Positions 34,411 through 43,766 of a DNA stretch of 64,000 nt are shown here, piece by piece. Under the pieces are notes generated by a model. It was not told the DNA's origin. It saw only the letters and a list, made by a program, of their open reading frames with translations, and made no database searches. Each line of letters begins with the position of its first letter. Within the stretch, counting starts at the first letter, position 1. The stretch is from a virus, in the IMG/VR virus record IMGVR_UViG_3300026382_000010, positions 1 to 64,000 of that record; one strand, given 5' to 3'. Made by a program: the position numbers and the translations under genes.

Positions 34411-34424
34411 TTGGAGTTACGAAA

Positions 34425-34853
34425 ATGAGTATAAATGCTTTAATTAAGGCTTTACAAACTAAGTTATCAGAACAGCTCGAAACGTTACAAACAACGTACT
34501 CGGATATTTCACTTATTGATCAGATTGCGCAATATATACAAAATACCTCCAATTTTAAAATTGATACAGAAGGTCCTTACGTGTATATTGATGGAGAATT
34601 AGTTGCTACAAATCTAATTGTAGACTTCGATAAATTCAAGTTATTTTTCCGAAACAAAATAAATCTTATTCTGGCTACTTTTTCAAATCCTATAGGACAG
34701 TATCTGGAAACCAATGTTTATTATGATGATGACTCGTATTCAGAGTTATATTTGGGTTCATTTCAGAATCTACAACTTATTAAAACTATGAATACCTTTT
34801 CTGAACTCCAAAAGAAAATAAATGCAATTAAATTACTACAAGCGAGCGAGTAA
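34425..34853 (+). CDS. Hypothetical 142-residue protein ending the fibre operon
   Basis: TTGGAG lies before ATG 34425. The N-terminal half is a helical coiled-coil (LIKALQTKLSEQLETLQTTY), then strands, then a helical C-terminus (FSELQKKINAIKLLQASE). A small trimeric connector or fibre chaperone is possible. It is followed directly by a bidirectional terminator. Confidence 0.6.
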   Translation: MSINALIKALQTKLSEQLETLQTTYSDISLIDQIAQYIQNTSNFKIDTEGPYVYIDGELVATNLIVDFDKFKLFFRNKINLILATFSNPIGQYLETNVYYDDDSYSELYLGSFQNLQLIKTMNTFSELQKKINAIKLLQASE

Positions 34854-34854
34854 A

Positions 34855-34891
34855 AAAGGTTCCCGACCCTTTTATTGGGTCGGGAACCTTT
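34855..34891. terminator. Bidirectional terminator between convergent fibre operons
   Basis: AAAGGTTCCCGACCC and GGGTCGGGAACCTTT pair over 15 bp with a 7-nt loop. It lies between the stops of the plus-strand gene (34853) and the minus-strand fibre gene (34900). On the plus strand ATGTCTCG follows the T run. Confidence 0.92.
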
Positions 34892-34899
34892 ATGTCTCG

Positions 34900-36471
34900 T
34901 TATACTACAATTTTTCCATCAATTGATACTCTACCTGGGCCAGTTATTGTTAGAGATACACTAGTGTCATTATCAGTGTTAGTATTTACTGTAATTGAGG
35001 TTACTTTATTACCAGAAGAATCTATAAAGTATGCATTATCTGATAAAATTGTAAGTTCAACGGGTTTTGCAAGACGATTTCCTTCTCCATCCCAAACGTT
35101 TACGTAAATATTTGTATCAATAGGTGTACCTTCCCAAATGTATTGATTGTTTGCAAATCTAATTTCTAGAGTTGTAGGAATGTTTGGTGCAATTAAGTAA
35201 ATTTGCTTGTCATTTGTAAGAGCCCATATTCTTCCAAATTCATCGAATCCAAGTTCTTGTAAATCTGGGAAAGTTTGTTGTGTTACGTAAGTATAACCAG
35301 ATGTTGTAGGATTATATTGAAACTCATAATAACCGCCAGAAGATATAAAAAATAGTTTGTCTCCTTTTATTGACGGTAGCGCATACTCAAAGAATGAGCT
35401 ACCAATATCTGTAAAGTTAGTTACGCTTTCAATACTTAAACTTTTAGGATCTGTTGCATCTATACTCATTACGATTGCAAATGGAGCAATTTGCGGACGG
35501 GTAGTTGTTGAAGAGTCTGCAGTCAATAGAAGTTTTCCATCTGATGTAAATGCAGTTACTAAATTAAAACGGATATTTGTTGGGAGAGCTCCGCCCATTT
35601 CAGCAATAAAATTAGTTTTTGGATTTATGTTACAAGGCTCAATTTGTAGTTGTTGAGTTAGATGATCGTAAGTTACATAAAGAATTTCTATTCCGCAGTT
35701 TCCGGAATCAGAAATTGAAGGAACTGCAACATATGCTTCAAATCCGTTTTCGGTTTCCCTGAAGGCACCAGGTGATGTTTCCCAGTAATAACTTGATGTT
35801 GAGTTTACTGTATAAGTTTGTAATGTTATTGTATTTGTAGTATTTCCGGGAACTCTCTGATATGTTCCGAAACGTAAATTATACTCATTAAAACGTACAT
35901 GCCACATCCAAAAATATACTACTGAATCCTCTTGACATAGGTTTCTTAAAAATTGAACTTTTCCTAATGCACCTCCGTAACCTAAAAGTGTTAATTCGCC
36001 GCCTTTTATGTATTCGTAAACATGAGCATTTCCATTAATATCAACGGAAATAAAATAAATATGAGAATCAGTTATGTACGTTTCAGTAACGATCGTGCCA
36101 TACGGATCTGCTAAGTATTCATATGAATATCTAGTACCTTGACGAGAAATTCGAGTAATATATCCTGCAAGATGCCAGTAAACATTTGGATCCAAATTAT
36201 CCTGAATTAGAGAAAATTTATTTGTAAGATATTTTGCCTCATATTGATAATGGCAAGGATGTAAAGGATGTCTATCTCCTCCTAAGTGTACAGCAATTGC
36301 TGTTTGTAATTCAAATCCCCCAGCGGCCATTTTAAGATAACCTAAATACTGCTGAGTTAAAGGTAATTTATCTAAAACCATATTTTTAAGTACCATAATA
36401 TCTGGGCCTTCTAATACCTTTACACCTACATTAGTCTCATATCTATCGTAACCATTTACCACTGGAATCAT
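34900..36471 (-). CDS. Fibre protein paralogous to the one at 30025, on the opposite strand
   Basis: 523 residues, beta-rich. The C-terminal 85 residues (WEGTPIDTNIYVNVWD, YFIDSSGNKVTSI, TGPGRVSIDG) repeat the Ig-like domain of the gene at 30025-31716. The N-terminal bodies share only the general plan. It is transcribed towards its relative, so the two genes form a convergent pair around the 34855 terminator. A fibre or adhesin role is inferred. The start ATG at 36471 is followed after two codons by VNGYDRYETNVG. Confidence 0.7.
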   Translation of the reverse strand: MIPVVNGYDRYETNVGVKVLEGPDIMVLKNMVLDKLPLTQQYLGYLKMAAGGFELQTAIAVHLGGDRHPLHPCHYQYEAKYLTNKFSLIQDNLDPNVYWHLAGYITRISRQGTRYSYEYLADPYGTIVTETYITDSHIYFISVDINGNAHVYEYIKGGELTLLGYGGALGKVQFLRNLCQEDSVVYFWMWHVRFNEYNLRFGTYQRVPGNTTNTITLQTYTVNSTSSYYWETSPGAFRETENGFEAYVAVPSISDSGNCGIEILYVTYDHLTQQLQIEPCNINPKTNFIAEMGGALPTNIRFNLVTAFTSDGKLLLTADSSTTTRPQIAPFAIVMSIDATDPKSLSIESVTNFTDIGSSFFEYALPSIKGDKLFFISSGGYYEFQYNPTTSGYTYVTQQTFPDLQELGFDEFGRIWALTNDKQIYLIAPNIPTTLEIRFANNQYIWEGTPIDTNIYVNVWDGEGNRLAKPVELTILSDNAYFIDSSGNKVTSITVNTNTDNDTSVSLTITGPGRVSIDGKIVV

Positions 36472-36511
36472 TGAAGATAAGCCTCCTTTACATTAGTTTA
36501 TAACTACATCA

Positions 36512-37072
36512 TTAGAAATAACTTGAGTAATCCGGAGTTGCAGATTCAGTTAAACCATATGTAATTCTTAAGTCAAGTTGTAATTTTTCACCTTTTGCAT
36601 AAATTTCAAGGGCATCTATATTTACAAGCTGAAAAATTGCAGTAGTTTGTCCATTAATACTGTATTCAATTGTACTTAAGTTCGTCGGAATGTAATTGAT
36701 TTTGACAAAACCTTGTGTTGTTGCTAAATTCGATACAACTAAACTTGCTTCAACAATGTTGCTTTTATCTAAATGCGGAAAGTAGTACAAAATGGATTCA
36801 GGAATAACTAAATCAGGAAATCGGAATGCTAAGGTATAATCTGTAGCATCTTGAATAAGAGTACTCCACGTTACAGTTGTTGAGAACCGATAGATTACTG
36901 CTTTTCTACCTAAAATTTCATCGAGAGGTACCCATTTTTTAAGCTGGAAAACGTAGGCATAAGGTACCGAATCATCAGTATCAATCCAAATTGGATATTC
37001 ATAAGGATTACTTGGAGGTTCAGGTCCAAGCCAAATACTACGAATTATATCAATATGTTGATAACGAAGCAT
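36512..37072 (-). CDS. Hypothetical 186-residue virion protein upstream of the minus-strand fibre
   Basis: AAGGAGTG precedes ATG 37072. The N-terminus has an IWLGPEPPSNPYEYPIWIDT segment, like the short Pro/Trp-rich modules often found on phage fibre or tail proteins that bind a partner. The rest is beta-rich (RFSTTVTWSTLI, VKINYIPTNL). It probably works with the fibre gene it precedes. Confidence 0.6.
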   Translation of the reverse strand: MLRYQHIDIIRSIWLGPEPPSNPYEYPIWIDTDDSVPYAYVFQLKKWVPLDEILGRKAVIYRFSTTVTWSTLIQDATDYTLAFRFPDLVIPESILYYFPHLDKSNIVEASLVVSNLATTQGFVKINYIPTNLSTIEYSINGQTTAIFQLVNIDALEIYAKGEKLQLDLRITYGLTESATPDYSSYF

Positions 37073-37151
37073 TGAAATACACTCCTTTTTCTAAACCTAA
37101 CATAGTTTTAGTTATAAAATGACTTACGGCAAAAGAAGGAAGATATAAACT

Positions 37152-38564
37152 ATGCTTACATATACTAGTTTAGCGAAACTTAAAAAGATAATAACCGATC
37201 CGAGATTTTTAAAAGAGATTGAAACTACAAGTTCGATTGCAGTATTTTTAACACTACTAAATATTGCAAGTTTATTTTTCAACAAGTTTTTTAAATCAAA
37301 GATACAGGCATTTGTTCAAGGATTCACAACTGCATTTGGAATTTACGCAACCTATCTAGATACCAGTTTAACTGATATTCTTATACAATACCTTGGGCAA
37401 AAAAATAAAGAAGTAAGTGACGAAAGGACTCTATATTATGAGTATTTAAAACGAATTGGACTTGTAGCAGTTGGATTACTAATTGCCTCTGTCTTAGCAA
37501 AGCTACTGTCTCGAAAAACAAGCGGAAAAGTTATTAAAGCAAATGTAGAAACAGTTGCACCTTCCGATGTATACTTTTTTGCAGGATTTTTTATCGGTGC
37601 ATTAGGATGCGTAGTTTTAACATTTACACTTAAATTAGATTACAAACGTATTATAAAACAGCTATATAAAGAAACCAATTTAATGGCTTTCTTTGTAGTT
37701 TTTTACTATTTGGGAGTCGCTCTCTATAGACGTTCACATGTATCTGATGAATTCGTAGAAACTGTTGAAAAAGTACTGTCTAAGGAACTACGAAGACTTC
37801 CAATTCGTCAAGTAAACCAAATTTATTCAAATAGTGTTTTATTGGTTACAGGTGCTAGATTTACATCTAAACTAGATTCTCTGAAATACGCGTCTACTAC
37901 AAAACCAACACTTCGTGTAAAACCTGATAAATCCGAATTCAAACAATTTGTAAATAAAGATATTTGGTTAATTTTGGAGCAACCTCTTGCTGCCTTCAAA
38001 CTATCAATTGCTGAAATCGTTAAATATGCTTTTTTAATAGCATATTACCTTGTTTTAAAACGTTACAAAACAAAGTATGATATTGAGCTTGCTATTGTAA
38101 AACAGTTTGAAGGAGCTGCTGTAAAGGCATCCTTTACAGGACATATGACGCTGTATATAGGCTATGAGTTTGTATCCAATTTGTATTATAAGAATGCAAG
38201 GTTAAAACATTTAGTTGCCGTAATCCTTCATGAACTAGGACACGTATTCAATTTACATTTAATTCAGCTTTCAATGACTGCTTTACTAAGTATCGCCCTA
38301 ATTGGAACCTATATAAATCATAAATCGGAAATTGCATTTGTTAACGGTTGCATATTTTGGATACAAGTAATGCAAATTATGCGTCGTCAAGAACAAGAGG
38401 CTGATGCATTTGTAGCAACTATTCATATTGAATTTTTAAATGCTTTACGTGAAGTTTTAGAAACTTATACGCGTAAATCTACTTTAAAAGACTGGTTACT
38501 TGTAGATCCTCACGATAGTAAACGGAGGGTATACGCGTTAATTGATTTTTTAAAATCTGTCTAA
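37152..38564 (+). CDS. Membrane-bound M48-type metalloprotease
   Basis: An N-terminal half with about five hydrophobic helices (e.g. SIAVFLTLLNIASLFF, VYFFAGFFIGALGCVVLTF, LMAFFVVFYYLGVALY) precedes a soluble domain with the zinc motif HELGH at 360-364 and the third-ligand Glu in QEQEADAF (E414/E416 region), as in the HtpX/Ste24-like M48 family. A phage-encoded membrane protease is unusual; it could act on host envelope proteins. A look-alike without the zinc motif lies at 42306. AAGGAAG is before the ATG. Confidence 0.85.
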   Translation: MLTYTSLAKLKKIITDPRFLKEIETTSSIAVFLTLLNIASLFFNKFFKSKIQAFVQGFTTAFGIYATYLDTSLTDILIQYLGQKNKEVSDERTLYYEYLKRIGLVAVGLLIASVLAKLLSRKTSGKVIKANVETVAPSDVYFFAGFFIGALGCVVLTFTLKLDYKRIIKQLYKETNLMAFFVVFYYLGVALYRRSHVSDEFVETVEKVLSKELRRLPIRQVNQIYSNSVLLVTGARFTSKLDSLKYASTTKPTLRVKPDKSEFKQFVNKDIWLILEQPLAAFKLSIAEIVKYAFLIAYYLVLKRYKTKYDIELAIVKQFEGAAVKASFTGHMTLYIGYEFVSNLYYKNARLKHLVAVILHELGHVFNLHLIQLSMTALLSIALIGTYINHKSEIAFVNGCIFWIQVMQIMRRQEQEADAFVATIHIEFLNALREVLETYTRKSTLKDWLLVDPHDSKRRVYALIDFLKSV

Positions 38565-38612
38565 ATTAAATTTGAATAAATCCAAAAAATCATATAAAGG
38601 AGGAGTTTACCC

Positions 38613-39236
38613 ATGAAGGTATTGTTACGTCCCGGTTACGCCCACGAACTTGAAAAACTCTTACCCAACTTATGTAAATTTCTTTTAAAGGAGGACTACG
38701 TAAACTACACAATCAAAGACGATCAAGTAATTTGTAACGGTAAACCTATTGCAAAGTTAATTGAGCATCCACTAAGCGAATCAAGCGAAGTAAAACTTCT
38801 TTGGATTGACTCTACATTATTACGAAAAGCACTTGCACGTTCTGGTTTTATCATCGAAAAGGATTTAGTTGTAATCTTTCCATACAGAAAATACTACACA
38901 ATGCTTTATAGAGCATATTCTGATTTAGTTATAGGCGTAAGAAATACTGAAAAAGAGCATCCAAACTTTGTAGCAATTCCAAAGAGCCAAATAATAACTG
39001 TAAATTCCGGCGTTAGAAAGATTCCATTAGGAGATGGTCGTTATAAATACTTTACATTATATGAAGTCGTTACATTTAAAGAAACTTATGCGCATCCATT
39101 ACCAAAAATCACAATGTATCTTCAATATCAAATTGCAAAATTGATACTAGAATCTGATGCTCCAAATGAACTTGCAATACTTAACGAATTAATGTCTTCA
39201 TTTGGATCACTCGGCAATCTCAACTTATCTGAGTAA
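38613..39236 (+). CDS. Hypothetical 207-residue protein
   Basis: AAAGGAGGAG precedes ATG 38613. Alpha/beta with a Leu-rich N-terminus, a central strand pair (DLVVIFPYRKYYTMLY) and a C-terminal helix (PNELAILNELMSSFGSL). It heads the folE-containing run. No family is recognised. Confidence 0.65.
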   Translation: MKVLLRPGYAHELEKLLPNLCKFLLKEDYVNYTIKDDQVICNGKPIAKLIEHPLSESSEVKLLWIDSTLLRKALARSGFIIEKDLVVIFPYRKYYTMLYRAYSDLVIGVRNTEKEHPNFVAIPKSQIITVNSGVRKIPLGDGRYKYFTLYEVVTFKETYAHPLPKITMYLQYQIAKLILESDAPNELAILNELMSSFGSLGNLNLSE

Positions 39237-39278
39237 ATAAAAGATAGAAGTAAAATAAAAGAAGGAGGTTTTTAAACA

Positions 39279-39890
39279 ATGTTTGCCCACGAAAATAAAC
39301 TTCTCAGCGAAAAAGAAAAAGCTAAAATCAAAAAGAAACTCGAAAAAGAATTTGCAAAAATTTTAGAAATTCTAGGTTTTGATTGGCAAAACGATCCCAA
39401 TTTACAAGGTACTCCCAGAAGAATTGCCAAAATGTATGTTGAAGAATTACTTTCAGGTTGCTATACTGAACCGCCAAAAATAACTGTATTTCCAAATGAT
39501 AATCCAGACGAATTACTTATCGTAAGTCCTATCAAAGTAAAATCATTATGTAGTCATCATTTTGTACCATTTTATGGATATGCACATATTGCTGTAATTA
39601 CTGGCGATAAATTAATGGGACTTTCAAAATATGCACGTATCGTTGAATGGTTTGCAAGAAGGCCACAATTACAAGAAAATCTGACAAAGCAAATTGCAGA
39701 TTATATTCAAGAACTCATCAATCCAAAGGGTGTACTTGTAGTTTTAGAATGTAGACATCTATGCATGGGTGTTAGAGGAGTAAACGATGAACATGCGCGT
39801 TTCATAACTCAAGCAAAAACTGGAGTCTTCAGAGAGGACTACGGTTTAACTCAAAGAGTTTACGGAATGATGCATCTCAAAAAATTCTAA
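39279..39890 (+). CDS. folE: GTP cyclohydrolase I
   Basis: Turns GTP into dihydroneopterin triphosphate, the first step towards preQ0 (and folate). Conserved elements are all present: TPRRIAKMYVEEL, SLCSHHFVPFYGYAHIAV (zinc Cys and catalytic His), KYARIVEWFARRPQLQE, and LECRHLCMGVRG (the second zinc Cys with neighbouring His and Cys), then ARFITQAKTGVF. At 203 residues the length is normal. GAAGGAGG precedes ATG 39279. With queD, queC and a GATase gene in the same genome, a DNA-base-modification role is more likely than folate synthesis. Confidence 0.96.
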   Translation: MFAHENKLLSEKEKAKIKKKLEKEFAKILEILGFDWQNDPNLQGTPRRIAKMYVEELLSGCYTEPPKITVFPNDNPDELLIVSPIKVKSLCSHHFVPFYGYAHIAVITGDKLMGLSKYARIVEWFARRPQLQENLTKQIADYIQELINPKGVLVVLECRHLCMGVRGVNDEHARFITQAKTGVFREDYGLTQRVYGMMHLKKF

Positions 39891-39915
39891 ATAAAATCCT
39901 AGGAGGTTTCTAGCG

Positions 39916-40542
39916 ATGGTAAACATTTTTGAAATTCAAAATTCAACCAAAGGAAAAATCTGTCTTTATGCTAATGGTTACGGAAAACTTTCATGGCAAT
40001 TTATTCCAGTTTTAAATCCAGTTGCTCCAAATCAAATTCAAAAAGGAATGAAAGTATACAATTATGACAATTCGTACTTCTTTGCAACAGATTTATATGA
40101 AGCTACAGTAATAGCTTATACACTTGAAAAGTATTTACAAACTAGAGAATTTCCACAATTTGAAGAAAATCATATTAAATGCGATGGTAAACAATTATCC
40201 ATAGTACATTTCCCGGAAGGAAAAATGAGCGCATTAACATTTTTTATTCATTCAAATCACATCTACCTAGGCTATAGTTTATTTGCAAATAAACAAAAGC
40301 TATTTTCATTAAACCTTGCGCTTTCATATTTTAAAGTGCATACTCTTGTTAGAATCTTAAATCAAGCTCCAACATTAACAATGGTTTCTGAAGTATTCAA
40401 ACGTCAAAAATCACAAAGTAATAGCAATGGTAAAGCATCTAGAAACAACAACAATGTAAATCGAGCTTCAAATACTGCTCCATTTACTCCAAATAAAACA
40501 GTGGCTGCAGATGATATACAGCAGGTATTTGAATCTCTGTAA
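39916..40542 (+). CDS. Hypothetical protein with disordered tail and acidic tip
   Basis: 208 residues. Residues 1-160 are compact alpha/beta. Then comes an Asn/Ser/Lys-rich disordered linker (QSNSNGKASRNNNNVN) and an end with ADDIQQVFESL. A folded core plus disordered tail with an acidic/hydrophobic tip is the layout of single-stranded-DNA-binding proteins, but I see no OB-fold signature. Treat this only as a possible replication accessory. CTAGGAGG precedes the ATG. Confidence 0.6.
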   Translation: MVNIFEIQNSTKGKICLYANGYGKLSWQFIPVLNPVAPNQIQKGMKVYNYDNSYFFATDLYEATVIAYTLEKYLQTREFPQFEENHIKCDGKQLSIVHFPEGKMSALTFFIHSNHIYLGYSLFANKQKLFSLNLALSYFKVHTLVRILNQAPTLTMVSEVFKRQKSQSNSNGKASRNNNNVNRASNTAPFTPNKTVAADDIQQVFESL

Positions 40543-40578
40543 TACAACCTAGTATAAAAAGGACGAGGTGGTTTAAAG

Positions 40579-41193
40579 ATGTACATATATCTAAATGGTG
40601 CCTTTCATCACGTAACAACTGGAGCTCGTTCATCTGTATCTAATCCAACGATTCGCTCTATTTTAAACAAGATTATCCGTCATGTAGTTTCTAGAGATGG
40701 CTACATTAAAAAAGTAGTATTTTTGGGAAATGGAATAGAAATACAATTTTCTGATTTAGGAGCATTGGATTTGTATTCCTTAAAACAGGCACAAGCATTG
40801 TTTGGGGATCATGTTGATATTCAATTCAATGCATCTACAGGCGTTGTCAAAATCTTTTTAAAACCAGTTAAGCAAGATAATATAGAAAAACCTAAACAAA
40901 CTCCGGATGCAAATGAAGATACAAAAGCATCTGAAAATACTGAACCAGCAAATGAACAAGAACTCCCAGTTTATACATTTGAATTTACCAAGGATAAAAA
41001 AAGCATCAAAAATCCAGATATTGAAATTCCATGCATAATTACTGCAAAATTTGATCAAGAACTTTATAGCCACGTACTTGTTATATACAAAGATAAAAGT
41101 AGAGATGCTATTGCGGAACCAGATGGTACACTTAAAATTGAAAAACCTGTTAAGAAATTAGTTGCAGTTAGCAATAAGAAGAAAAAAGACTAA
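40579..41193 (+). CDS. Hypothetical two-domain protein with Lys-rich end
   Basis: 204 residues. An N-terminal alpha/beta domain is joined by an acidic/Pro-rich linker (about 103-128, KQTPDANEDTKASENTEP) to a beta-rich C-terminal domain ending in KKKKD. GACGAGGTGG precedes the ATG. It is closed by a terminator. Function unknown. Confidence 0.6.
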   Translation: MYIYLNGAFHHVTTGARSSVSNPTIRSILNKIIRHVVSRDGYIKKVVFLGNGIEIQFSDLGALDLYSLKQAQALFGDHVDIQFNASTGVVKIFLKPVKQDNIEKPKQTPDANEDTKASENTEPANEQELPVYTFEFTKDKKSIKNPDIEIPCIITAKFDQELYSHVLVIYKDKSRDAIAEPDGTLKIEKPVKKLVAVSNKKKKD

Positions 41194-41194
41194 G

Positions 41195-41221
41195 GATACG
41201 GGAGCATTATGCTCCCGTATC
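41195..41221 (+). terminator. Rho-independent terminator
   Basis: GATACGGGAGCA and TGCTCCCGTATC form a 12-bp stem with a TTA loop, followed by TATTTTTGCTCG. It stands 1 bp after the stop of the 204-residue gene. Confidence 0.9.
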
Positions 41222-41266
41222 TATTTTTGCTCGTACTTTAAATTCAGTATCAGAAAGGAGAACTAA

Positions 41267-42277
41267 ATGATTAAATTCATACTGCTTCCCAAACAAAAAG
41301 AGCTTGAAACGATTGAGGGTAAAACTTTTGATTACGTATTTATTGACTTAAAAAATGCTTTGCCTATGATATTTGATGAAAAAATTGCCATGCATATTCT
41401 TGAAAATCCCATGTATGCATTTAGTGAATTTCTAGCAACTATTTTGAATGCTATGTTTTATTTACGCTCGCACATCAAATTTGGTTCACTGATATTTTTT
41501 TGCGAAACCGGACAAAGTGTTTACCATAAAAAATATTTAAAGACGTATAAATCTAATCGGTATCAATCATGGGTTCTTCTAAAAGAAAACGAAAAACAAA
41601 GTTATCTAAAGGTATTACAAAATATTTTCGAAGCACTCGTAAAGTTTTTGAATCGTATACCAAACACTTACGCATTTATGCTTCGGTATTTTGAAGCAGA
41701 TTTTATTCCGCATTTTATCGTAAATAAACAAAACACATGTAATGCACTTATCTTATCAAACGATAAAGATTTGCTACAATGTGTAAATGAAAACACTTGG
41801 GTTTATCGTAAAGTTTCATCAAAATTTATTACTCGTATTCAAGATGCTCATAAAGAACTTTTACCTGACGTTACCTATGATAAAACAAACTTAATTGCTG
41901 AAATTTTATCTATTCTCGGAGATAGTAGCGATGGCATTCCTGGTGTTAAAGGAATTGGGCCTAAAACGTTAACGCATCTTATAGATATACTTCAACCCGA
42001 AAATTTAAACGATTTCTTTCAAAAAGCACCAAATACTACCAATAAGCGTATTTTAAATGCATATAAAAAACTAATTGCAAACGAGTCGATAATTAGACGT
42101 AACTACAAATTGATTGCTTTTTCTGAAATTGAAAAAAATCTACCAGTTTCAATATTAGATGAAATTGATAGTATTTTTGCAACTCAAAAGTATCCACTGA
42201 CAAAAATACAAACATTGCTTTCAAAATTTGGGATTTCTACTGATTTACCTATGTTGGAAAAACTAGTTGAATCATAG
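41267..42277 (+). CDS. FEN/T4 RNase H-type 5' nuclease
   Basis: Removes RNA primers and 5' flaps. It has the carboxylate sets of the family: YVFIDL near residue 24, FEADFIPHF, SNDKDLLQC, and LGDSSDGIPGVKGIGPKT, where the last joins D-x3-D to a helix-hairpin-helix DNA-binding loop. At 336 residues it is close to T4 RNase H (305). GAAAGGAG precedes ATG 41267. It fits with the ligase and topoisomerase as lagging-strand machinery. Confidence 0.92.
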   Translation: MIKFILLPKQKELETIEGKTFDYVFIDLKNALPMIFDEKIAMHILENPMYAFSEFLATILNAMFYLRSHIKFGSLIFFCETGQSVYHKKYLKTYKSNRYQSWVLLKENEKQSYLKVLQNIFEALVKFLNRIPNTYAFMLRYFEADFIPHFIVNKQNTCNALILSNDKDLLQCVNENTWVYRKVSSKFITRIQDAHKELLPDVTYDKTNLIAEILSILGDSSDGIPGVKGIGPKTLTHLIDILQPENLNDFFQKAPNTTNKRILNAYKKLIANESIIRRNYKLIAFSEIEKNLPVSILDEIDSIFATQKYPLTKIQTLLSKFGISTDLPMLEKLVES

Positions 42278-42305
42278 AAAAAAATAAGTAAAACAGGGAG
42301 CTTCA

Positions 42306-43742
42306 ATGATACAAACCGTTATAGTTAAAACAACTGAAGTTATAACTGCCTATATCCTGGATAAATATGATAAACAGGATTTTAAACCTCGTGTGGAAAT
42401 TGTAATCTTCTACATGATTTTCTTTGCATCGCTTCTCGTTTTATTTTTAAGCAATGATAGTACTTATGCAATTTTACTTGCTTTTCTAACTGGATTTTTA
42501 ACTGGTTATATGCTACTTACACTATCCGATGAACATTATCTTTCTCCTAATTTAGATGTCATCAAAAGTTTAAAGGCCCGAAAAATAATAGAGGTTGCAG
42601 ATCAGTATAAGGATTTACTACCAGTTATTGAGGAAATCTCCGCAAGGAAACTCACTAAAAAAATACTAGTGATTCTAATTTCAAAGCTTGTATCCCTACT
42701 TTTAACTACACCTAGTATAAAACAAATCATCAACCGGCTTACGAAGAATTTTATTGAGATTTTTGCATCCGCTAAAATAAAAGCGTTAGAGAAAATATTT
42801 GCGCGTATAGTTTATACCTATTTCATAGGTATTATCATTGGGTTTATAGGTTCATGTTTATACTATTTGTATATCAAAAAAGTACCGTTTGAAAATTTAC
42901 TTAAGCAAATTGCAGCTTCGTTAAAAACTCTTGTTTCCTCGAAAGCCGTAACTGCTATTGTAATTGCATTATTTTTGAAAGGAAAACAAGTTTCACAATC
43001 ACAAATCAATCGTTTGGTTAAAAAATTCTTTCCCAATATTCATTTACCAGATGATAGACTGCAAACTTATTACAGTTTAATTTTACAAAACGTCTTTGGC
43101 AAAAACATCAAAGTTAAACGCGTAATTCGTATCAATATTAATTCAAAACGTTTTGAATTGCCTATTTCCAATAAATACATTCAAAACGTCATACATGCAT
43201 TTGTCAATTATGTTGTGGAAAACTTTTCAGACGATATTCATTTAGTGTATATATTTGAAGCAAACGTAAATGCGTCAGTATACGATAAATCTACAAAAAT
43301 TCTTTACGTTTATTTAAATTCTTATGAGCAAATTAATTCAATGACTAGCGATGATTTTATCGCATATGCACTCTTTGGATACTTCTGCGTTAAAATCTTA
43401 GATACAAAGAAATATATTGGTTATTTAAAGGCTTGGTACATTGGGGTAAATATACTTTCAAGCATTAGCTTTAGCAATTACAAAGTTACCGTCACCGAAA
43501 GTACAATTATCAATGCAATTTTAGAAATTTCTCTTAGAGCATTTATAAATGCATTGGTTGGTTATATAAAAGCACTTTATATGCAACTCGGTTTAAAAGA
43601 CTCCGTTTTATCTATGATTTTATCTGTCACAACAATAAATTTAAACGACGTATTTAAAGGAAATTCCCTAAAGGTTGAACAAGAACTCGTCAAAAAGCTA
43701 AGTACAGCAGATATGGTCTTCAACGCATTGACATCTGTTTAA
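42306..43742 (+). CDS. Membrane protein resembling the M48 protease but lacking the zinc motif
   Basis: 478 residues, nearly the length of the M48 protein at 37152 (470), and with the same plan: four to five N-terminal hydrophobic helices (VIFYMIFFASLLVLF, AILLAFLTGFLTGYML, YFIGIIIGFIGSCLYYL), then a soluble domain. Where the protease has a KHLVAVILHELGHVF segment, this protein has DDFIAYALFGYFCVKI, with no His pair. I infer a diverged paralogue, a pseudoprotease perhaps pairing with the active one. The homology is by eye only. Confidence 0.65.
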   Translation: MIQTVIVKTTEVITAYILDKYDKQDFKPRVEIVIFYMIFFASLLVLFLSNDSTYAILLAFLTGFLTGYMLLTLSDEHYLSPNLDVIKSLKARKIIEVADQYKDLLPVIEEISARKLTKKILVILISKLVSLLLTTPSIKQIINRLTKNFIEIFASAKIKALEKIFARIVYTYFIGIIIGFIGSCLYYLYIKKVPFENLLKQIAASLKTLVSSKAVTAIVIALFLKGKQVSQSQINRLVKKFFPNIHLPDDRLQTYYSLILQNVFGKNIKVKRVIRININSKRFELPISNKYIQNVIHAFVNYVVENFSDDIHLVYIFEANVNASVYDKSTKILYVYLNSYEQINSMTSDDFIAYALFGYFCVKILDTKKYIGYLKAWYIGVNILSSISFSNYKVTVTESTIINAILEISLRAFINALVGYIKALYMQLGLKDSVLSMILSVTTINLNDVFKGNSLKVEQELVKKLSTADMVFNALTSV

Positions 43743-43766
43743 ATTAAATAAAAATGGAGTTTAATC

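Noticed and set aside
39916-40542. Assigning a single-strand DNA-binding protein
   Set aside because: The disordered tail and acidic end fit, but no OB-fold pattern was visible, so it is left as hypothetical.
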